Positions 55,539 through 64,000 of a stretch of 64,000 nucleotides of DNA are shown piece by piece. The notes under the pieces are model-generated. The model ran no database searches, was not told the DNA's origin, and saw only the letters and a list, made by a program, of their open reading frames with translations. This DNA is from Aquila chrysaetos chrysaetos. Its lineage: Eukaryota > Chordata > Aves > Accipitriformes > Accipitridae. Every line of letters starts with the position of its first letter. Position 1 is the stretch's first letter. A program made the translations under genes and the position numbers. The stretch lies in the NCBI RefSeq assembly GCF_900496995.4, contig NC_054457.1, positions 1,054,001-1,118,000 of the forward strand. Direction: 5' to 3'.

Positions 55539-57676
55539 TGTCTTTTGCTAAGTACTTTCATAGGCAGCTGTTGGCATTCAGTTTTGTAATGTAAATCAAT
55601 TGTTGCTTATATCTTCTGATATCAGGCCAAAAGGTGGAAAAGATACTGTGCTATATGTGTTGGGTTTATTCTGCAGATCTCTATGGAAAGGTCAACTTTA
55701 TCTACAACTGAAATCAATAATTTTGGAGGCTGCCAGCAATATTTTACATTTTCCTCTTACACATCTGAGAAATATTATTTTTCTACTGCTCTTCCTGTAG
55801 GTTATGCACCTCTTCTGCAATGTGAACATCAAAATCCTAATTAAATGTGGTTTCATGAGTATGGATCTCACAACATTGATATATAGGATTTGCAATACTT
55901 GTATTTTGCAACCTGGTCAGATGTCGATAGGATCAATAGCATTCTGTGTTTTTCTTGGACACCAGCTGGGTAGAGATTAAGTATATCCTTTAGTGTTTTC
56001 CACACTTCACCTCCCAGAGAGTGCCCAAAATCTCATTTTATTTTGCTTTAGATAAGGGAAGGATGCTGAAAGTAAAAGTTATCTGGACCCCAGAGGAACC
56101 TGGAAGAGGAGCTGGAGCCCAAGAAAAAGGGGAGAAACCAGAAAGCAGGGAGAAAGATCAGATTAAGGTGATGGAGTAATATTCAGCTTTTGGGATTCAA
56201 ACACTGCTCAGATCATATAACCTTGCGTGGTTGTATCAACAGGATCAAATTTCAGTAGTGTATTTTCAGAAACCTGGAGTACTTTCAGAGTTGCTACACA
56301 GCAGATTTTAGTCATCCTAACAACATTTTATCCCAATGCCAGCTTCAGCAATCTGTAATTTTGTCACATTTTCCAAGTGCAAGCAGGATTCTCTGCCCTG
56401 ACCCGTGCCTCCCTGACAGTGTCCATCTTCTGCTGCACTCTGGGGATGGCTGGACAACATCCAGCAATCCAGGCAGATCTGCTGAGCTATCACCTGCCCT
56501 TGGGTCTCCCTGAAATCCCCAGATGTGGGGGTTCACATTATTCTGAAGTTTTTCTGTAGATGATTTGATGCTGCTCGGGTATAGTTTAGTGGCTTGGGGA
56601 CAGACTGTCTGGCAGTAGGTAGAGCAGAAACTGCAAATGAAAAAACACGTCTTCATATCCAGGTGGGATGGATGTATGTAACACTGCCATCACTGACAGT
56701 ACAAAACGGGGCAATATTTGCTAAGTATCTGGGGCTGATTAACCTGAATTGTGAGTTCCACCCAGCAGCTTCCAAAATTCAGGCTGTGATTTTAAAACTG
56801 TAGCGCGACTCCAGAAACGTTGTGAGCTCCACTAGCAAGACTTGTGTTTTCCTGTGTTTATGGAACAAAACTAGGACCCTTCATCTTTAATATTGCTCCT
56901 CTCTCTGCCCTTTACACAGACACACACACTCTCCCATGTATATAGCTGGTATAAAATAGACCAAGGACAAGCCACCACTGGCTGTGCTATTATAATTTCC
57001 ATTTGCAAGGAGACTAAAATGAACTGTCCTGTTGATTTCCTTGTCTATGTGGAAAAGTTAACCAGCATGATTACAGTAATAACCTAGAGTTATCTTGATC
57101 CTCAGGTGGACACTGTTCCAATTTTATTTGGAAATAATTACTTCAAAAGCAGAGTAATTTTTCCAGGACAGTGTCTTACTCTGAAAGAGCATATCAGTAC
57201 AGCTTCCACTGTAGCAGCAGTGACAATGATTTGCTTTGCATAAGCAAAGCCCAAGAGAGAGAACACATTACATATGTCTCCTCCATAACATGCTGCAGTA
57301 AATATGAGACTAAAAGGGCTGAATAAGAAAAATCTTGGAAGTTGGATGGAGCCGCACACAGAAAGTGAACAGTCAAGCCAGGTTCAGAGCCACAGCCAGT
57401 TTGGCTCTACACAGCCTTATATCATCTGTAATAATGACACTCCACTTTGTCCCAGCTTTAATTTGGATCACCCACTACAAATGGGAACAACAACAAAAAA
57501 ATAATTATTCTGATCCAATACTTTTTTATTGCCTTTTGAAATCCTACTACATCTTTACAGAAAGGGGAAAAAAAAAGCTAATAGCTGTGAATTCATCAGC
57601 AGGGATTTCTCTCCATTTATGTCTTTCCTCTTGTATTTTCATAGACTAACTGCAAGCCTTACTATGATGTAAAGTT
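55539..57676. other. unannotated host sequence
   Basis: About 2.1 kb with no recognised gene or element. Confidence 0.4.
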
Positions 57677-58004
57677 CATAGAATCATTTAGGTTGGAAAA
57701 GACCCTTAAGATCATCTAGTCCAACTGTAAACCTAACACTGCCAAATCCACCACTAAACCATGTCCCTAAGTGCCACGTCTACAAGTCTTTTAAGTACCT
57801 CCAGGGATGGTGACTCAACCACTTCCCTGGGCAGCCTGTTCCAATGCTTGACAACCCTTTCAGTGAAGAATTTTTTCCTAATATCCAGTCTAAACCTCCC
57901 TTGGCACAACTTGAGGCCATTTCCTCTTGTCCTATAACTTGTTACTTGGGAAAAGAGACCGACACCCACCTCTCTACAACCTCCTTTCAGGTAGTTCCCC
58001 AGAT
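57677..58004 (-). mobile_element. 5'-truncated CR1 fragment
   Basis: The last about 330 bases of a CR1, minus strand: tail (CATAGAATCATTTAGG) and the final ORF2 codons ([35 protein letters not shown]). A typical dead-on-arrival copy. Confidence 0.9.
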
Positions 58005-59986
58005 ACAATGGGTTTCCCCCAGAGCACAAAAGTGGGCAACCCTTAAGAATTACTTAGTTTAAATTAGCATGAAACATAGACGCATAACTGCCTCAAACAT
58101 AAATACTGCTATCAACAAGATCTAAACTTTAAAGTGAGAAAATATACTCTTAGATACGTTTAGTAGAAGTTGTTTGTGGATACCACCCATTAAATTATTC
58201 ATTTGCTGCAAAAGTCTAAGATATGTACTCTATATAAATATTACCCTTAACAGACCAAAATAAGTCAATAGTAATGGCCAAAGTGTCTCAGATTCAAACA
58301 CTCAGCTACAAATCTTCATAGAAACATTCATTTTCCAAGCTCCTGAGGGTAAAAGCCTCTCTAAAATTATTTTACTATATATATAAGATACAGTTCTCTA
58401 AAGACTCTCTTCCATATAATTCCAAGATCAACACTTGTTTTGATTTCAGTGGTATATCATAGGTCAAATTCATCCATTGGATGAACTTGACTGTAGATAG
58501 AATATTTGCAGAGACCAAAGAAGTAGATATGAAAAGTCTAAGGTTAAAAATAAATCAGGTACTAAAGATCATCTTAGAACTTCTCATCAAGATAAGATTT
58601 TTTTCCTAATTTCTTCAGCAAATTAGTCATCCTCTTTATATTGTGCAGTGGTTATCAAACCTGCTCTGATGCTGTGTTTAAGTTTAGATGTCTTTGATTT
58701 CTATTCTCAGGTGATCAACTCATCATTCCTCCCTTTGTCTACAGTAGTGCTCCTGTGTGTTTTAGGATTTATTAGATTTCATTGTTAAATATGTGGGCAC
58801 ATACAGTCATTTACTGTTTCAAAGCACCTTCTTCAATTTGAACATTATCTTTGCATGAAAATCCGTATCTGCACATACCTGTAGGAGAAACCAGAATATT
58901 TTATTCACAATAGTTGTTGAGTGTGTGCTGTCTTGACAGGATAGTAAGAAACGCACTGACAAAACCCTTTCTTGCATGGAACCAGCACCAAGGAGTTGTA
59001 AAATAACTCTGTGCAATAGATAACTAAGTCCTGCTTAAACATTGCCAAAAGGTAATCTGTCACCAGGGAAATGTCCATATATTTAATGCACAAATAGCAG
59101 AGTCAGTGCCTTACCAGTATTATATTGATCAAGGGCTCTGCAAAGAGAAGTGTTTTAAGAGATTAGCCAAGTTTTGGAGAAGCATTGCCCCATAACTAGC
59201 CAGCTGCCAGCACTGCCCCGTTCCCGGGTACTGGCAGCACTCCTGCTTTCCCCAACACGACCACGTTCGCAGCCCACCAGGACTGAGGGGATCAGCCTGA
59301 TTTCATAACACAAACCACCAGTCTGATGTCCTCTCCTCACTGGAGCAGGAAGCACTTGCCATGGACAAAGCCCATAAACAGTCTACTTGTTGTTCAATAA
59401 AATACTTGTCACAGGTTATTCATTATACTTTTTGAGTCAGATAGTACTGTTCATCTGATGAGCTCAGCTTAGAAATTTAGCTTGGATTTGGTCTGGCATC
59501 TGACTTGAAGTATGCTTTGATTTGAAAATTATGTTAAAACTCTGCCTAGAATTGTTTCTGTGTGCATGTGGGTCTGTGTGTACCTGTACACATGGAAAGA
59601 AATTCCTAATATTTCAGTACTATTTGAATGAGCACTGAGCATCAAAGGCCATCTGCCAGTAACTCTATTTCTAAGCTTGGAAAAAAAGAAGGAAGAGATA
59701 TTTTAATCCTTTTGCTCAAAACAACAGCAATTTCAGCAGCTCTGAAAGATATGTACCGTTTCCAAAGGCAGGTCATATTTAACAGGTTTCCGAATTCTCC
59801 ATAACTTGATGTCTTAGTATTCTACCATGTAAAATAAGGACAATAATACATCTTTATCTAGCCAGGGTCCATATGGCAAGTGCTTTCCAAGACTTTTGGA
59901 ATCTTAAATGTAAAGTGCTAAAGAAAGGCAAAATAATCTTGTTAAATGAAGGCAAGGCAGAAATGAAATGCACTATGGTATGTGCA
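58005..59986. other. unannotated host sequence
   Basis: AT-rich, no recognised gene or repeat. Confidence 0.4.
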
Positions 59987-60582
59987 TGTCCTGGTTTCGG
60001 CTGGGATAGAGTTAATTTTCTTTCTAGTAGCTGATACAGTGCTATGTTTTGGGTTCAGTATGAGAAAAATGTTGATAACACACTGATGTTTTCAGTTGTT
60101 GATAAGTAATGGTTAGTCTGAAGTCAAGGATTGTTCAGCTTCTCATGCCCAGCCAGCAAGAAGGCTGGAGGGGCAAAAGAAGTTGGGAGGGGACACAGCC
60201 AGGGCAGCTGACCCAAACTGGCCAAGGGGGTATTCCATTCCATGTGAAGTCATGCCTAGTATATAAACTGGGGGGACTTGGCCTGGGGGGCACAGATCAC
60301 TGCTCAGGAACTAACTGGGCATCAGTCAGCAAGTGATGAGCAATTGCACTATGCATCACTTGTTTTGTATATTCCAATCCTTTTATTATTATTGTCATTT
60401 TATTATTGTTATTATTATGATTATTACTTTCTTCCTTTCTGTTCTACTAAACTGTTCTTATTTCACCCCATGAGTTTTACCTTTCCTTTTTCCAATTCTC
60501 TCCCCCATCCCACTGGGTGGGGGGGAGTGAGTGAGCAGCTGCGTGGTGCTTAGTTGCTGGCTGGGGTTAAACCACTATTACA
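59987..60582 (+). repeat. solo LTR family B
   Basis: About 596 bp from TGTCCTGGTTTCGGC to AACCACTATTACA, with an intact TATA (CTAGTATATAAACTGG). The end differs from the usual CATGACA, perhaps because another LTR adjoins it. Confidence 0.83.
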
Positions 60583-60583
60583 G

Positions 60584-61171
60584 ATGCACGACTAACCAAA
60601 TCCAACAGGTGTTAAAACTCAGATTTATTCTTCAGCAAAGTTAGTTAGAAGTCCAGTAGCATTTTATAAAACCACAGGCTCAATGATGTAAAGAGAATTA
60701 ATACTACACGGCCGACTTAAGAATCCCCAAGATTTAAAGTGATGGCTCAAAATGCACGTATCCCTCACCTAAAAGCTGAGGGCTCTCTCCCTCGAGGAGT
60801 TACCTCGGGCGGTGCCCCGGCCCGAGGGGGAGTCCCTGACTGCAGACCCGCTGCTCCAAGGAGGACTGCCAACGTGTCCTCCGGCGGGACCCTGTTTATA
60901 CCCCTGTCGAATCTGACCTGTGGTCATTTAATTCTATTGGCTAGGAGGGTCACCTCGGTGTACCTGGCGCATCTCGATTGGCCAGTTCAAATTTCAACCT
61001 GCAGCCTCCAGGGTTTCCTTCCCCTTCTCCCTTCCTGGAGAAGTTTTGTTTCCTGCTGGCAGGATGGGAGGGGGGGCAGGATGTACTGCCACAACCACAA
61101 CAGTATAGCATCCTTTTGTTGTTGTTGTTCCTAGAGTTGGCTGGGTTTCTCCTCAAATTATATTTGTTACA
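60584..61171 (-). repeat. LTR-like sequence (family K)
   Basis: On the minus strand there is a TATA-like GGGTATAAACAGGG near 60900 and AATAAA near 60630, with a GC-rich stretch between. TTACAG occurs at both edges (60578-60583 and 61167-61172). The boundaries are uncertain. Confidence 0.5.
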
Positions 61172-63794
61172 GCTGGAAATTCTTCATCAGAAGAGTTTTC
61201 TAAAAAAACCCTGAAACCTACCACTAACTGCCTAGGCTGCTGTTAGTATTTCTTTATCACACACACATTGCATATCCACAGCAGCCTGTTCTGAACATCT
61301 TTTCATTTAGGCTTTTGCACTGTAATATTTCCTTTTGTGTTTCTTGTACTTAAAAAAAAAAAGAGAGATCCAAGGCTAACAAAATATGAACTGGCTAATG
61401 GAAAAAGCTGCACACTTGAATTTTTGTAGTCCTCAGAGTATGTGATGTGAAGTCTTGTGAAGCAGCAAAAGTGCTCCCAGATCTTGCTTCAGTGGCCATT
61501 TCAAGCAACCAATATCTGTTTTCCTTTTTTAAGTAAAACATGCTGTTATTCAGCTTGAACTACCTGGGGTCTAGAATTCCGAAAAGGTATTAAAGGACTT
61601 TTCTAAACAGTTCTATTTTTGTATCAAATCCAAAGCAATGTCAGAGCTGTTACTTCAAATGAACATTTTTCTATATCATTGAGACACAGGTGTGTTGTAA
61701 CAAGCATAAGAAATCCAAAGGATCAGTGAATCAAATAAATCACCAGAAGTCCTGTTAGAGAGGGAGAGACAGAGACAGACCTAGAAAACTAAACTGCTAT
61801 ACCACTCTTGAAGAATTGCAATTTTTAGCAATAAAAAACATCCTTGCAAATAACATCATTGAAAATTTCCAGGAGCTGAAATGTCAAATACTAATGCAAT
61901 TCTGCTAAATATTCCCCATATGAATCCCATTTCAGTGACATTAAAGAGACAGAAGACAGAGAATTACCATCCAGGGAGCCGAGCAGGAGAGGGAAGAAAA
62001 TGGAGATATGCCTGAAGAGACAAGGATCCAGCTAACAGCCAGAATTAGCAGCCCATTATGCTCTCCAGCCTGGTGAATTTGCAGATGGAAGCGAGTCAGT
62101 ACAATAGCTGGTTTTACTCCTATTTCTTTGCAAGAGCAGTAAATGAACAAGCCTTCTCCCTATTGTGAATCTGTTGGGTTTAATGGAAGGCCTAGCCTGA
62201 TTTTGAGTTAATTTGCTTGGAGCAAAGAAGTCTGAGGCCATAAACACCATGAATACGAAAGGGGTCTAAGTGAAGCTTGTGTAATACAAGGGACTGTTAT
62301 GCAGGTAGCCAAAGGATTTTGCCTTTTAAAAATACTTCATTGCCAATTTGCAATATGAACAGGTACCCTGGGCCAAAGGGCTGCAGGGGCACCCAGGTAC
62401 AAACCCACCATTCCCTGCCAGCACGGTGCTGCTCTGAGGGGAGATGGAGCCGGGTGCAAGTGGCTACTTTTGCTTCACTCCTTTGGGGAGCTGCAGCACC
62501 ACGGATCTGCCTGCAGGAGAGGAAAAGGCAATGCAGTGATGTACACCCCCAGGCTATGTCCCATGTACCCACTTTGTGAGCTGGGGATGGAGCAGAGGCA
62601 TGTGAGCTACCTGCCTTTCGCTTGGTTTCTCAGCTGGAGGCCAGCAGAGAAATAGTCCCCATCAGATCTTTATTGCAAGGAGCCAGATTTGCATGGGAGC
62701 ATCTACAGGCTGATGAAAGCAATGGCCTTTGGGGCCTTGTGTGACAGCTTGGGATCTGCAAAGTCTTTGTCTTGCAAACCAGACAGGGGCCTGCCTGTGT
62801 GAAGGAGACCTCTGGAGCATGGCCCATGGCTGGATACAGATACAACATTTGGTAACTATATTGATTGCAGTATTGTTGAGGTCGTAATTATGGAGTTGAT
62901 GGAAGGTCACTGAGCAAATGCCATTTCTGATAGTGCCAGATTACGCACTAGTAGTACACCTTTCATCAGTCACTTCCGTATTTCTCCCCTTGATGCTCCT
63001 TAATGCAGAGCGATCTGCAAAGCACCACAGTCCTCCTTCACATCCCTTCTTACCCTGGCAGCCCATCTGCTGCGGGGCATCTGCATGGCCAGGGGTGCTG
63101 AGCACCTGTCTCTGCCCAGCCTCGTCTCATCCTTTCCCTGTACAGTCACCCCTGCCTGTACCCATCCAAATGGTGGTGGAGAAAGCACACGTGGCCCCAA
63201 GACCATGATTCACCAGCTTAGATCAACAGAGATATGATGATGAGATCAGCTGGCGTGCATTTAAATATTATACATGTGGATATTAACTTGCAAAGTTAGG
63301 AAGCTAAGTTGCAAACAACATCTGGCTGGGATAGTAAGAGGGCTTTTCTGCTCTGTATTTCTGCACAGCGCACAGCACACAGCCCAGGAGGATCCCAGTC
63401 CAAGGCAAGTGGTCTGCTATGGGCCACCCCTGCTGACTGAAACACCATACTGACTGTGATTCAATTCTCTCTCTCTCTCTCTGTTTCAGCTGTGATAAAA
63501 AAGCCAGCTTTTTGCAGAGAAAAAAAAATCTTATCAAGAGCAATACTAAAGCTATTGCTGTGGGCAGATCCCTCCGTTGTGGCATGTACATAGCTACCCA
63601 GAGCAGCTGAAGTGGAGGAGCCCACATCTGCTGCATCTTTCTCTACACCTTAGCTCCCCGTAATGCAAAAAGCAAGAAGATACCAGGGTGCTTCTCAGAT
63701 GGAGAACTTCAAGAGGAATTCACTGCTCGACAGCCTAACTGCCTATTCCCCCTCTCTCCCAGCAGCGCTCCTGCCCTCATCTCTTTGAGATGCT
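61172..63794. other. unannotated host sequence
   Basis: About 2.6 kb with no recognised gene. A short CT repeat lies at 63466-63482. Confidence 0.4.
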
Positions 63795-64000
63795 TGTCAC
63801 GGTCCATTCAGTGGACTCGTGATGGTTCGTTTGCTACGATCTCGAAAGTGCAAAATTAAGGTGACCAACACCAAAGGGGATAGCAGTAATCACACAGTAA
63901 AACTTTATTGTATTGCCTGTGAAGAGGCACGCGATAGTTAGAGATGGGTGAGAGAAAGGAGAAAAGTAAAGTTAAGTTTAGAAAGAGCAGGAAAAGAGGT
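63795..64000 (-). repeat. LTR family G, cut by window edge
   Basis: 206 bp from TGTCACGGTCCATTC, nearly identical in reverse to the right part of the LTR at 15079-15667, including the poly(A) region (AAACTTTATTG in plus orientation). Whether it is a solo LTR or a provirus end cannot be seen. Confidence 0.88.

Noticed and set aside
61941..63208. Short ORFs in the right-hand host region
   Set aside because: All are below about 100 codons, with no domain, no splice context and no recognised similarity.
1..64000. CRISPR arrays, operons, tRNA or rRNA genes
   Set aside because: None seen. Repeats are LTR, LINE or minisatellite, and the coding remnants are eukaryotic or retroviral.

Overview
This window is vertebrate, almost certainly avian, nuclear DNA. 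The evidence is a long CR1 LINE with its typical 3' end, a second CR1 tail, and many copies of bird-type endogenous retrovirus (ERV) LTRs, several with clean target-site duplications (TSDs). About two thirds of the sequence is ERV or LTR. No bacterial genes, operons, CRISPR arrays or tRNA/rRNA genes were seen.

Layout. 1-6010: flank, then a 5'-truncated ERVL-like provirus (gag, pro, RT, RNase H, integrase, 3' LTR). 6718-13719: a minus-strand CR1 split by a solo LTR (TSD CACAG), which is itself split by a deleted ERVL-like provirus (TSD TATAT). 13720-21582: a provirus with gag, pro, RT and a long env ORF; most of its RNase H/integrase is gone and its gag holds another solo LTR. 21583-28288: a minus-strand class II (alpha/beta-like) provirus with both LTRs, gag, dUTPase-protease, pol and an env TM remnant. 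28289-31397: the 5' half of a minus-strand ERVL-like provirus. 31415-33156: an LTR interrupted by another LTR (TSD CTAC). 34841-35416: a solo LTR (TSD TCTTT). 36111-41496: a minus-strand host exon recognisable as the first coding exon of PDZD2, split near codon 10 by a 4.7-kb class II provirus (TSD AAGAC), whose env is in turn split by another LTR. 41497-46384: an ERVL-like provirus truncated in RNase H. 46385-46910: an orphan class II 5' LTR plus leader. 46911-63794: mostly host DNA with isolated LTRs, a CR1 fragment, a G-rich minisatellite and a CpG island with a minus-strand splice donor. 63795-64000: an LTR cut by the window edge.

The only host gene I recognise is PDZD2. Its exon carries two frameshifts besides the ERV insertion, so it is a pseudogene here. 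In birds the human 5p13 block that contains PDZD2 is Z-linked. A dead PDZD2 copy in ERV-dense DNA therefore fits a W-chromosome gametolog in decay; that is inference.

No new functional system is evident. The points most worth a second look are: the provirus inside a PDZD2 coding exon; an env ORF open except for one stop just before its membrane anchor; ERVL-like copies with gag and pro-pol in one frame split by a conserved TAG; a multi-pass hydrophobic N-terminus on that Gag; an in-frame capsid-integrase fusion ORF; and several proviruses whose two flanks come from different elements, implying recombination between repeats.
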